This document shows positions 1 to 12,500 of a stretch of DNA of 64,000 nucleotides, in pieces (positions within the stretch are counted from its first letter, which is position 1; each line of letters opens with the position of its first letter). The notes beneath the pieces are model-generated. The model worked only from the letters and a program-made list of their open reading frames with translations, made no database searches and was not told where the DNA came from. The stretch is from Tridacna crocea (lineage: Eukaryota; Mollusca; Bivalvia; Cardiida; Cardiidae). The translations under genes were made by a program, and so were the position numbers. The stretch spans positions 61,152,001-61,216,000 of the forward strand of contig OX031057.1 in assembly GCA_943736015.1 (NCBI GenBank), given 5' to 3'.

Positions 1-11
1 TTGGTAATGAG

Positions 12-430
12 TTAACTCTTTACAAAATGACAACATTTCAGAGAGGTTGAAATGGAAAGCAGTAGCAGACAACAAATTAAAAGTCGGTTAAATGACTGAA
101 TTTGTTTCTTAAACATTGGAAAACATTGTGGGGAAAGGAGAAAATGATGGTTACCAGCATTTTCTCCTTTTCCAACAATATTTTAACCCCTTACTCCATA
201 GATACTCATTTCTACGCATTGCTTGTAGGAGCCTTTGGAAAACATTGTGGCGAAAGGTGAAATTGCTCGTGACGAGCAATTTCACCTTTTGTCACAATGT
301 TTTCTATGCTATCAAAAGCTGTCATATAGACATAAGAAATTGCTTCATCCTTGCTGCTATTTAGGTTCAATTAGAGACACCATAGAAATGCCATATGGGT
401 TAAAGGGTTAAAAGGCCTCTTTCTAAATGT
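12..430 (-). repeat. A-type TTAA palindrome, interrupted by a B copy
   Basis: Minus-oriented A copy: long arm at 12-115, palindrome centred near 152, then split at TTAA 183 by a B element and resumed at 412 with the short-arm sequence (AAGGCCTCTTTCT). The TTAA at the junction arises from a TTTTAAAA in the A arm. Confidence 0.85.
183..411 (+). mobile_element. B-type TTAA palindrome, complete (229 bp)
   Basis: Starts TTAACCCCTTACTCC and ends GGGTTAAAGGGTTAA. The palindrome has the apex GCTCGTGACGAGC with flanking GGTGAAATT/AATTTCACC. Dyad centre about 88 bp from the left end. Inserted in an A copy. Confidence 0.9.
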
Positions 431-488
431 TTTCAAAACTAGGAATTACCTTGTACAGTATTAAATGTATGTTTACAAAATAACTCAC

Positions 489-573
489 TTCAATCCGTTG
501 AAATAACTCGGCATCAATCAACGTCATTTGTTCAGCTATCTCATGAGATTTGAAATTCAACAAATCCGGAGGA
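489..573 (-). CDS. RAPGEF1: RAPGEF1 exon k: entry to the catalytic CDC25 domain
   Basis: 85 nt from a TTCTTTTTGCAG acceptor to GTGAGT. It encodes PPDLLNFKSHEIAEQMTLID then AELFQRIE, matching FHSHEIAEQLTLLDAELFYKIE of C3G, the first conserved block of the RasGEF catalytic domain. It ends in phase 0; the next exon lies outside the window to the left. Confidence 0.95.
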
Positions 574-3500
574 CTGCAAAAAGAAAAGTTCAAAACTTTA
601 TAAAACTGCATAGTTTTTAACCTTAAAAATACTCAACAAATCAAATAGAGTTTTTAAATTATGAAAAAAAGACATTGCAATATTTAGCATTTGCATACCT
701 GATTATTCACAAAATAGCAAAGATTTTCAGAATCGGAGTATGATACCACTCAGACTGCACAAAACTTGAGCGCCTTCAACAGGCATTCATTTGGACTACA
801 TTCAACCCTTAACTCATCAGTAAATACCATTTAACATCAAAATTTTCGCAACGGCTATTTCCTAAATCTCTGCAGCTGCTGTCTTTTAACTCTTTACCAA
901 ATGATAAAACTTTAGACTGGTCCAAATTGAAAGCATTTGCAGACAACAAAATAAATGTGACTCAAAAATTGAAATTTTAGAAGAGTAACAAAACATTGCT
1001 GGAAAAGGAGAAAAGGCTAGTTACCAGCATTTTCTCCTTTTCCCACTATGTTTTCAAAAGGATTCTTCCTTGGGGTTGTTAAAAGTTGGGATTGTGTGGT
1101 AAAGAGTTAATACCAGAGTTAGGGGCTGTAGACTCACTAAGTCATCGGCAAATATAATGTAATATCTATATTTTCGTAAAAGCTTTTTGGTTAATTTCGA
1201 CAGCTTCAATCTTTAACCCTTTACCAGACGACAAAATTTTAACCTTGTCCAAATTGAAAGCATTTGCAGACGACAATTTCAGCGTGGCTCAAATGGTGTA
1301 ATTTTTCTTTGACAGGGTCGAAAACATTGTGGGATAAAGAGAAAATGCTGGTTACCAGCATTTTCTCCTTTTCCCACAATGTTTTCAGAAGGTTTCTTTC
1401 TCAGGGTTGTTAAAAGTCGTCATTGTGTGGTAATGGGTTAAACATGAGAGTTAGGGACTGTAGACCTTAATAATATGTAATCTGAAAATACATATCATTT
1501 GCTTGATTCCTAATTTGATATAAAATTTAAACAATCAATGTCTAGATTAGAGCTTATAAAGAAAGGAGTTAAAAAATGCCAAAGAATTATATTAGAAAGA
1601 AAATTTCAAGCCAATCACATACTTAGCGGTTACAGATTTCGAAGACAGAGGTTTGACGTCCGCCGCTGCTGCCTCCATGTTTTTCTTCATTTCACACTTT
1701 TCTATCAGTTTCCTGCGCAAGACCCTGGCCAGACTCAGGTCACCTTGACACAACAACTCGAACACTAGCTCCATCAAAGTGTTGATCACTTTATCATCTA
1801 GTTCCTGCAAACTGTGAGAGAAAAACAGAGATTCAGGAGAAGGATTACCAATACATATGAGCCATTCTCTGCGAAAAGGGGTTTTAACCCATTACCACAC
1901 AATCCCTACTTTTGACGCCCCTGAGAAAGAAGCCTTTTGAAAACACTGTAGGAAAAGGAGAAAATGCTGGTAACCAGCATTTTCTCCTTTTCCCACAGTG
2001 TTTTCTACCCTTCTCAGAGCAAATTTCAATTTTTCAGTCAACTTTATTTTGTCGTCTGCAAATGCTTTCAATTTGAACCAGTCTAAAACTTTGTCGTGTG
2101 GTAATGGGTTAATATATATGCAAAAAGTTTCGGCTCAGGTCAGCATGCACAGTCCGTGCAGGCTGACCTGGGCTGAAACTTTTTGCTTTTGTTCAATTTT
2201 CTGTATGTCAAAGGACCAGAGTACCTTGTTGAGTCCGTTGTTAGAAAAAATGGATTTTATGGATTAACATTTATACGATGACTTGTTTGGTAGCGTAGAT
2301 CACAGAGATGCATTTAGGCCCTTTTTAAAATAGCATGGCTTATAAAAAACCTATATTTACTTCATGCTTTTCAGTAGATTGTCATGAAACAATGAGGGAT
2401 TATACAGTTTGATAATTCATGGTTACATTTACCATAAAAGTCTCCATACTTCTTCAATTGAGGGCCGAAATAGCACCTCCCAAGCACTAGTTATCCTAGT
2501 GAACAATGTGTGTGCCATTCAACCAGACAAAAATATGGCCCAATTAAATGGTGTTTACCCTAAATTTCTCATGCTTTACAAAATACTGTAATGCATTATT
2601 ATAGGGGGGGGGGGGGGGTATGCCTCAAGGAATTTTTGAACAGAGCTATACTGGATTTTTATGAAGTCCCAACAAAAGCAGGGTTAGTGATATGAATGAA
2701 AAAAATAGAACATTAAATTTTGCTTTTTTGGTGAAAGATTGAAATTTAGTTCATCTGGTGAGTATCATCAGTAATATTTTCACTCATGCTGTACCACTCA
2801 TGAAAATATTACTATTTTACAGATGATGTTCACAGAAGTTAAATGATTGTCTATTTTTCACCAAAATTTTCGAAATATCCTCTATATATACATGTATTCA
2901 TATTTTTGGGTTATGTTTGTCAGACAGTCTGGCAGGAAGGCATTATAGTAGAGTGTGGATCAGACTGCACTTTCTGTTTCTATTAGATCTTGATAGTCAC
3001 TATCCACAAAGGGAATTGTTTAACCCTTTACCACACAATCCAAACTTTTAACGCCCCTGTAAAAGAAGTCTTTTGAAAACATTGTGGGAAAAGGAGAAAA
3101 TGCTGGTAACCAGCATTTTCCCCATTTCCGCTAATGTTTTCGTCCCTTTCTAAAACGAATTTCAATTCTTTAGTTACATTCATTGTGTCATCTGCAAATG
3201 CTTTCAGTTTGGACCAGCCTAACATTTTGTCGTTTGGTAAAGAGTTAACTCTTAACCAAACAAACTTGATCCTCAATAACTCTGATGAAAAAAAAGTCCA
3301 CAAAAATATGGGAAAAGTAAAAAATGCTGTACCAGCATTTTCCCCCATTTCCCGAAACATTTTTTTTATCTATTGGAAACAGTTTACTGCATTTCAGCGA
3401 TATTAAGATTGTGCTCTGCAAATGGATGCCCGAATTCTCTCCTTTTCCCACAGTATTTTAACCCTTCATCCAATAAGGCATTTCTAAGGTATCTCAATTT

Positions 3501-6500
3501 GACCCTAAATAACAGCAAGGATGAAGCCGTTTCTTATGTGTATATGACACCTTTTGATAGCATAGAAAACATTGTGACAAAAGGTGGAATTGCTCATGAT
3601 GAGCAATTTCACCTTTTGCCACAATGTTTTCAAAAGGATCCTACAAGCAATGCATAGAAATGAGTATTTATGGAGTAAAGGGTTAAAACGATTCTTTCTC
3701 AAGGTCGTCCAAAATGGAGATTGTGTGGTCAGAGGGTTAAGCCTAAATGTTATTACATCATACCTCATCAAGTCTATCACTCTTATCAACAAAGAGAATG
3801 CATTCCTGGCTGTCTTCTTGCGATGAATATCTTGTGAATACTGAAACTTGTTAAACCTGTACAACAGTTTGTCGATGAGCTCCCGTGACGAGATGAACGT
3901 TCTGTATGTTGTCAAGAAGGCTTCCTGGTACATGAACTCTATAAATAGATAAATTATACTGTATAAGTTGCGATAAATAGCACTTGTAAAAAATCTAACC
4001 ATTCCCAAGATGATCCTGTAATGCCTGTAAATGAAACATACTAACCAAGAATCATTTTTCATGTTTTAACATTTGCCTAGTATTGAGTCCATATTCATTA
4101 CAGAGACAGATTAAATGTAACTCAAAACATGATGTTTGTCTTTCATCGCGGAGAAAATGTTGTTTGAAAAGGAGAAAGTGTGATACCTGTATTTCTTACA
4201 ATGTTTTCATAAGCTTTCTTCCTCATGGTCGTTGGAAGACAGAACTGTGTTAAGGATGTTAAGTTAAGAATGGTTGGTAAATACAGACCAAAACAGATAG
4301 GTATTAGTGCCAAAGCAAAGGGTTAGGGTCCCAACCGATTCTGATACATGTAATTGCAAACTAACAGATTGCAAATGCTTTGCAAGACAAACATAATTGA
4401 TTCCTACTCTTGCACATCTTTTTTCTTACAGAAATATGAAAGAGTGATAAATGTGAAACAATGATGGGGAATACAGACAAGTACAATCAAACATATTAAT
4501 TTAGTTTTGCTTGTTCCTGACCTGCAAGATGAGGTGGTTTGACACAGAGTGACTTGGCCCAATCATTTTTTCGAGACTTTATCCAGGCAAACCCTTTAAG
4601 GTTGAGGTAGACACTCTGTGGGTCCATACTAACATTTTATTTACATTCACATCAACTGTAGACACATTTATTTAGATCCAAATAATGTTGCACATAACAT
4701 AACAATGACTTAAAATATTTGAAAAATTACATGGTCTTTGGGACACATGACAAACAATACTTATTTCTTTCTTGAGGTCAACTTAGTCTAAATGTGCTAA
4801 ATGTGAAACAGTCAAGATCTGTAGATACATGTATACACTACTCTATTTTTCTAGTTTTAATTATTACATTCAAACAACCATTTACATTGTACTGAAAAAG
4901 GAAATTCTGACAGTATTTTTTCATGATTTCTACCTTGTGTCTTTAGCCCCTCTACCTTTCAAGCCAAAGTTCTTTATTTATTTACTTCGACACTCTGATG
5001 TGCGTATCAATGCCAATTGATGCTATGCTGTAACACCATGTTAATTAACCCTTTCCCAAACGATAAGTTTTTGACCCTTCCAAACTGAAAGTGTTTGCAG
5101 ACGACAATTTTAAATTTGGAGAAAATGGCAGAAAGTTCTCAAAAAGGGTAGAAAACAATGTGGAAAAAGGAGAAATTGCTCGTTATGAGCAATTTCTCCT
5201 TTTCCCACAGTATTTTCAGAAGACTTTTACTGCAGAAACGTAAAAAAAAGGGCTTGTTTGGGAAAGGGTTAATTTGTAAATGCCTGGCTAGAGTTTATCT
5301 AAAGCATAGCTTTTTATAGGCATACACATGGTTTTATTGCAAAAATATATGTATGATGAAAAACTTGACATACAAGGGATTGTTTGGCAAAAGGATGAAT
5401 AAGCTTCCGAGAACTCATACTAGAATGATCAACAGTCATTACAATGAAGTTTTCATAACTTTAAAACATTATATATAACTTTAATTCCACTGATTCTTTT
5501 TGTATGGCATTTTTTTCCATGTATCAAATAACCTTTTACCACACAATTATGTTTCTTAGCAACTCCGAGAGACTTTTGAAAACACTGGCAATTAGCTTTT
5601 TCTTCCTCCACAAAGTTTTCTTCCCTTTCAAAGATAAGTTTAACTATTTTTGCCGCATTTGATTGGCCGTCTGCAAAAGCTTTCAAAATGGAACAGCTAG
5701 AATTAACTCTTTACCAAACAACAAAATTTTAGACTGGTCCAAATTGAAAGCGTTAATGCAGATGCCAAAATAAACATAACTCAAAAATTGAAATTTGTTT
5801 CCAACAGGGTAGAAAACATTGTGGGAAGAGGAGAAAAGGCAGGTTACCAGCATTTTCTCCTTTTCCCACAATGTTTTCAAAAGGCTTCTATCTCAAGTCG
5901 TAAACATCTGGCATTGTTTAGTAAAGGGTTAAGTATGTGACTCAGTGCATCAGTACTAAGACCAAACTCCAGACTGTAATCTAAAACAGTATACTACTAT
6001 ATTTACACATCTAGGATCTTGGATACCATATAGCTACTACAAGATTAAAGCTTGTCCATCACCAAGTTGATTCAATCCTTCCCATTTTGCAGTTCTATGT
6101 GCAATAACTAAATCACATTGCCCCTAATGCTAGCTCAACAAAGGTGGAAGGTAAAGGGTACACCACACATGGAAGGTAATCAAAACTCAAAGTAAGACAT
6201 TCTCCAATGAAAGCAGTCTCTCTTTTTCTCTCTATCTCTCTGACTGAATGAAATAAACTGTTATACCAGGGCCCGTATTCACCAACCATTCTTAAGAACA
6301 TTCTTTGTCTTATTCTCCAGAATTTGCTACATTTGTAAGTAATACAACATCTGATTGGCTAATCCATTCGGTTTAGCCAAGAATGCTTAAGCCAATCAGA
6401 AGTTGTGTTACTTACAAATTTAGAATATCTTGGAGAATAAGACTGAGAATATTCTCAAGAATGGTTGGTGAATATGGTTCCAGGGCTGTTTGAAATGTAC

Positions 6501-9500
6501 CTGGTAAATGGACTCAAAGGTATCAGGACATTTGCCCCCTGGACATCTGCCCCCGGACTTTTGCCCCCATAGGACACCTGCCCCCCGGGCATTTGCCCCC
6601 ATAGGACATCCGCCCCCTTAGGACATCTGCCCCCTGGACATCTGCCATCCGGACATTCACCCCCGTAGGACATCTGCCCCCGTAGGACATCTTCCCCCTA
6701 GACATTCACCCCCTTAGGACATCCCCTCCTGGACATTTGCCCTGGTAGGACATCTGCCCTGGATATTTGCTCCCGTACGACAACTGCCTCCTGGGAAACA
6801 ATAAGCCTCTTCTAAATGATGTAGAAGAACTAATAACATCATGAATTTTGCTTTATTTTTCTTAAAATGCAAAAAAAGAATTTCTTATTGGGGTTTACAA
6901 CAGGCATGCCAGATGAGTAACTGACTCTATAGTTATCATACTGGAAGTTTGTTATCAAAACTGAAATCAATTAATCAGCCGAAGATTTTCAACAAAATAG
7001 CACTTAACGATTCAACAGCTGAGAGGTCTTTTTCATAGTGCCGGTCAAAATTACCATGTACAACATACGTGTATATCTCAAAGTTGCTTTTTTGAGATTG
7101 TCCCTTAAAGGAGCTAAACGTCCAAGTTGTAATCAAATTGAGGGGACAGATGTCCAGGGGGCAGATGTCTGGGGGGGCAGATGTCTGGGGGGGGCACATG
7201 TCCTAGGGGGCACATGCCCTAAGGGGGCAGATGTCTGGGGGCCAGATGTCCTAGATTGGCAGATGTCTGGGGGGGCAAACGTCCAGGTGGCAGGTGTCCT
7301 AAGGGGCCAAAAGTCCGGGGGCAAAAGTAGGGGGGCAGAGGTCCAGGGGGCAAATGTCCTAGACCCGGAATCAAAGCCTTTTCAATAACACAAATTTTCC
7401 TAATCAATTTCGACTAAAGATATTGTCCACCTGTCATGAGCGTCAGATTGAAAACTCCTCTAGAGTACACACACAATTTTCGTATGACTTGATACACTGA
7501 CCAACTCTTTGACTCAACATGACCTTCTTTTGACCTTGTGCTAAATATCATGAAAAAACCCTGCTAAAAAACTTTCAGGAGTATCAGACTGAAAATAATT
7601 ATGACCTCTAGAGTGCATGCAAGATTTTTGTAGGATTTGTCTGAAGGACCTACTTTTGACCTGACATGACCCAATTTCGAACTTGTCTAAGGTAAGATTC
7701 CAACAAATTATTCTAACCAATTTTCATGGGTAACCAACTGAAAATGTGGCATCTAGAGAGTACATAAGGTAATTTTTGAAAATCAGTTGTTGAACAACAG
7801 ACATATCACAATCAAAAAAGGTCATCAGAGAACCTCATGCTCAGGCGGGGAAGAAGGGTCAAGATAAAACAACAACAACAATGGTAACACATATCATTCA
7901 TCATACCAGTGCAATGCAAAGCAAGCTTGTTTAACCCTTTTCCAAACAAGCCCTGCTTTTTACGTGTCTGCAGTGAAAGTCTTTTGAAAACACTGTGGGA
8001 AAAAGAGAAATTGCTCGTAATGAGCAATTTCTCCTTTTCCCACTGTGTTTTCTAGCCTTTTTCAGAACTTTCTGGCATTTTCTCCAAATCTAAAATTGTC
8101 ATCTGAAAGCTCTCTTGGTTTGAAAGAGTCCGAAATTTGTCGTTTGGGAAAGTGTTAATACCCTTTTAACTCTCTACCAGACAACAAAGTTTTACACAGG
8201 TCCAAATTGAAAGCACTTGCAGACTACAAAATAAACATAACTCAAAAATTAAAATTTGTTTCCAGCAGGATGGAAAACAATGTGGGAAAAGGAGAAAATG
8301 CTGGTTACCAGCATTTTCTGCTTCTCCCAAAATGTTTTCAAAAGGCTTCTATCTCAGGGTTGTTATAACCAGGGACTGTTTTCTCAATTTTTGAGTTGTG
8401 TTCATTTTGTCGTCTGCAAGTGCTTTCAATTTGGACCAGTCTAAAATTTTGTCTTTAGGTTAAAAGTTGTTTGAAAGATTGCGCCATACAGGGTTACAAC
8501 ACATCACATTTCCAACAGCTTTCTATATTATAAAGCAAAATATGTCATGCATCATGCTAGTGCAATTCAAAGCATGCTTCAACAGGAAATCCAGGACAAA
8601 TTGTTGGGGAGGCCAGGGCTCTTGCATAACCATACATAATGATATGAACTTATGAAAGCAACCTTTCTGTAAAGGTTACCAAACTTTTGTTAACTCCTTA
8701 CTTGACAACAAAATTTCAGACTTGTCCAAACTGAAAGCATTTGCAGAAAACAAAATAAATGTGACTCAAACATTGAAACTTGACTTTAGAAGAATAGAAA
8801 ACATTGTGAGAAAAGGAAAAATGCTTCATACCAGCATATTCTCCTTTTCCCAATTGGTTTTCAGAAGGTTTCTTCCTCTGGAGGGTAAAAACCAGGGATT
8901 GTTTGGTAAAGGGTTGATCCTTGGCCACACAATCCAGATTTAAAAAAAAAAAACCTGAAGATAAAGCCTTTTGAAACAGCTGCTTTTAAAAAAGTAAAAA
9001 TCATTTTAGGTATAGAAGAAAATACTGATTACCAGCATTTTCTCCATTTCGAAAAATGTTTTCCAAAGCCTAATTTCCAAGGATCATATAATCACAAGAT
9101 CTTTAGTAACAGGTTTAAGATATAAAGCTTGGCTTCTGTAGCTCTGTATTGAACATCTGAACAAAGGACCATGGTCCTCTTATAGCCTAAGCTGCTCTGT
9201 ATTGAACTTTGAACCAAGGACCATGGTCCTCTTATAGCCTAAGCGGCTCTGTATTGAACTTTGAACCAAGGACCATGGTCCTCTTATAGCCTAAGCGGCT
9301 CTGTATTGAACTTTTAACCAAGGACCATGGTCCTCTTATAGCCTAAGCTGCTCTGTATTGAACTTTGAACCAAGGACCATGGTCCTCTTATAGCCTAAGC
9401 GGCTCTGTATTGAACTTTTAACCAAGGACCATGGTCCTCTTTGAGCCTAAGCGGCTCTGCATTGAACTTTTAATCAAGGACCATGGTCCTCTTTGAGCCT

Positions 9501-12500
9501 AAGCGGCTCTGTATTGAACTTTTAACCCATTACCACACGAGAAAAAATTGGACTGGTCCAAATTGAAAGCATTTGCAGACGACGAAATAAAGGTAACTGA
9601 AAAATTGAAATTTGTTATGGGAAGGGTAGAAAACCCTGTGGGAAAAGAAGAAAATGCTGCTTACCAGCATTTTCTCCTTTTCCCACAGTGTTTTCAAAAG
9701 GCTTCTTTCTCAGGGGCGTCAAAAGTAGGGATTGAGTGGTAATGGGTTAACCAAGGACCATGGTCTGATTTGAACCAAAGCTGCTCTGTATTGAACTTCT
9801 GAACCAAGTACCATGGTCCTCTTTGAGCCACAGCTGCTCTGTATTGAACTTCTGAACCAAGTAACATGGTCCACTTTGAGCCAAAGCTTAGACTCAAACG
9901 ATTTTGAAAGAGGTCTCTTGATTAAATTTTTACCACATGGTAAAATTCTAGATCTTTAAAAAAAAATGCATTTACAATAGGTTTATTAGCAAAGCCCACA
10001 CATTTCCAAACTCTATGATTACTTATATGCATAACTTAATTTTGTACCATTGTTTCAATAACAATTAAATATTTTCCTGTAGACTATATTTGTTGCTAAA
10101 CTTTTTTTACAGGGAACATTTGGGACTTCACATTTAACCCTTTACCACACAATCCCGAGTTTTAACAACCCTGTAAAAGAAGGCTTTTCAAAACATTATG
10201 GAAAAGGAGAAAATGCCAGTAACCAGCATTTTCTCCTTTTCCCACAATGTTTTCTACCCTGTCCCGAACAAAAATTATCAATTCAGTTACATTCCATTTG
10301 TCGTCTGCAACTCCTTTCAATGTGGACCAGTCTGAATTTTTTGTCATTTGGTAAAGGGTTAAGATGATAGATCATAAAGTCTCAAGAATCATTCCTCCCC
10401 CACATCAGACACAACACAACACACATTGCAACAGAAGTTCAACTGCAACACAGATACATCGCATCTACCTTCAATCTATACAATTAACTCTTTCCCGAAC
10501 GACAAAATTTTAGACTGGTCCAAATTGAAAGCACTTGCAGACAAAAAATTAAATGCAATTCAAGAATTGAAATTTATTTCCAACAGGGTAGAAAATATTG
10601 TGGGCAAAGGAGAAAATGCTGGTTACCAGCATTTTCTCCTTTTCCCACAATGTTTTCAAAAGGCTTCTGTATCTGGGTCGTCAAAACCAGACATTGTTTG
10701 ATAAAGGGGTAAGTAAAATGGTCTTTCCTTTGGCCATACATGTTTTAGAAAGACAAACAGAAACAATACAGGAGTTATATTTATATCCAGCAAGTGCAAC
10801 ACTCTCTATCATATCTATCATAAATTTTATATTGGTAGTTTCTCTTAAAGATTTACACAAGTAGGTAAATCACACTACATCACACAGGTTTCTACAGACA
10901 GACATACAGACAGATTGGGAAAATGATATTTAATATAACACACAACATCCAGTCATAACCAGCATTCAGTTAAGATGAATACTTTCCAGTCAAGACTATG
11001 TAAACACCAGTAACTGATGATATAATAACTTGCTTTTATAGGCCTACTTTTAGAGTTCATAAATCATCGAATAGTTTGCTGCCGGGTTAAGAAGGTAATA
11101 GTTTCCCAAGGTGAAGGCGGTCAACCTCAAGGCTGTATTTAGTGAAGTAGGGAAGATTTTAATACAAGGTCCATTTTTTAATCATTCCTCCCCTGGCCCC
11201 ATTTTTTTCCCCACTTGACTTTCAATGTAATTATATGCATACTGAAAGCATTACAAATAAAAAATCAAACTGGACACTATTGATGAGATATGTCATTTAT
11301 CATAGAAAGCATTGTCAGAAAAGGAGAGAAAGCTGCTGATCATTATTTTCTTTTTTTCAAACAATGTATTCAACAGATTCGTTTTCTTTGGTTTGTTATA
11401 CTATAGTTTTGTTTGGTATGGATACAGGGTTAAACATTCAATATTTTCCCTTATTTTCAACTAGGTAACTGAATGCTGGTTCCTGGTTCTGTGAATATAC
11501 TCAAATTGATGGAAACTCTTTTAGACTGCTTACCTTCCTGATTCATCAGCTCACTATGGGAACCTTTAGTTTCAAACAAAACATTCAATACTGTCATGAA
11601 AATATAGACACACATACATCGGAGATGTATTCTGGAAAAGGGGGCTTAAAGCATCTGCGAAAAGTATCAACCCAGTTGAGCCTGCACAGTCTGATAGTTT
11701 TTTGCTATTGGTCAATTTTCTGCTTGTCAAAGGGCCAATCTACCTCATAATTAGGTCAGCCATTAAAAAAAGTGGTTCCTATGGATTAATAACTATGTGA
11801 TGACTTGGGCTAGTCGCGTGTATAGCAGAGATGCATTAAGCCTCCTTTTGCCAGAACATGGCTCATATAGACTGAATTTGCTCTTGTAGCTATATATCCA
11901 CTACAGTACACATAGGACTTTGAATGTACAAGTAGGAGAAAGCCACTAAAATATCACCTCTTTACCAGATCCGACTCCCGACCTGTCCAAAATGAAGGCA
12001 TTTGCAGATGACAACTTACTTCAGCCACTCTTACCATGTTAGATGAAAACCACACGATAAAAATCAGAGACCTAGGTCCGAATCACCAACCATTCTAAAG
12101 AAGGTTCTTTGTCTTATTCTCCTGAATTTTTACATTTATAAGTAACACAACTTCTGATTGGCTAAACCGAATGGTTTAGCCAATCAGAAGTTGTGTTACT
12201 TACAAATTTAGAAAACCTTTGCGAATGAGACTAAGAATATTCTCAAGAATGGCTGGTGAATATGGGCCCTGTACGTGATCAATTTGGTGAGACAAATCAA
12301 TGAGTACAGTGTCGAGATATAATTTATTTCATCAGCTTGCGGTTAATATGGGGACATATTTGCTGAAAAAGCGAAAGGTATGCAAAAATAACGAGTGCCG
12401 TAAGGCATGAGTTATTTTCGCGGACCTTATCCTTTTGAGGCAAATATTTCCCCACAAGCTGATGGAGTAACCACAAGCTGATGAAATAAATTTTATATTA

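Noticed and set aside
116-364. Open frames with ENIVGKGENAG or KVKLLVTSNFTFCHNVF peptides here and in about 50 other places
   Set aside because: They are translations of the A and B palindromes, occur on both strands of the same copies and lack start context; not genes.
1592-1810. TTG start for an independent 72-aa protein at exon j
   Set aside because: The frame is continued from exon i across a good acceptor; it is an internal RAPGEF1 exon.
7038-7388. 116-codon plus frame rich in Gly and Pro
   Set aside because: It is the translation of the GGGGGCA repeat arm of the foldback element.
9131-9890. CRISPR-like array of regular repeats
   Set aside because: Units are contiguous 52-bp repeats without unique spacers, in a eukaryotic intron; a minisatellite.
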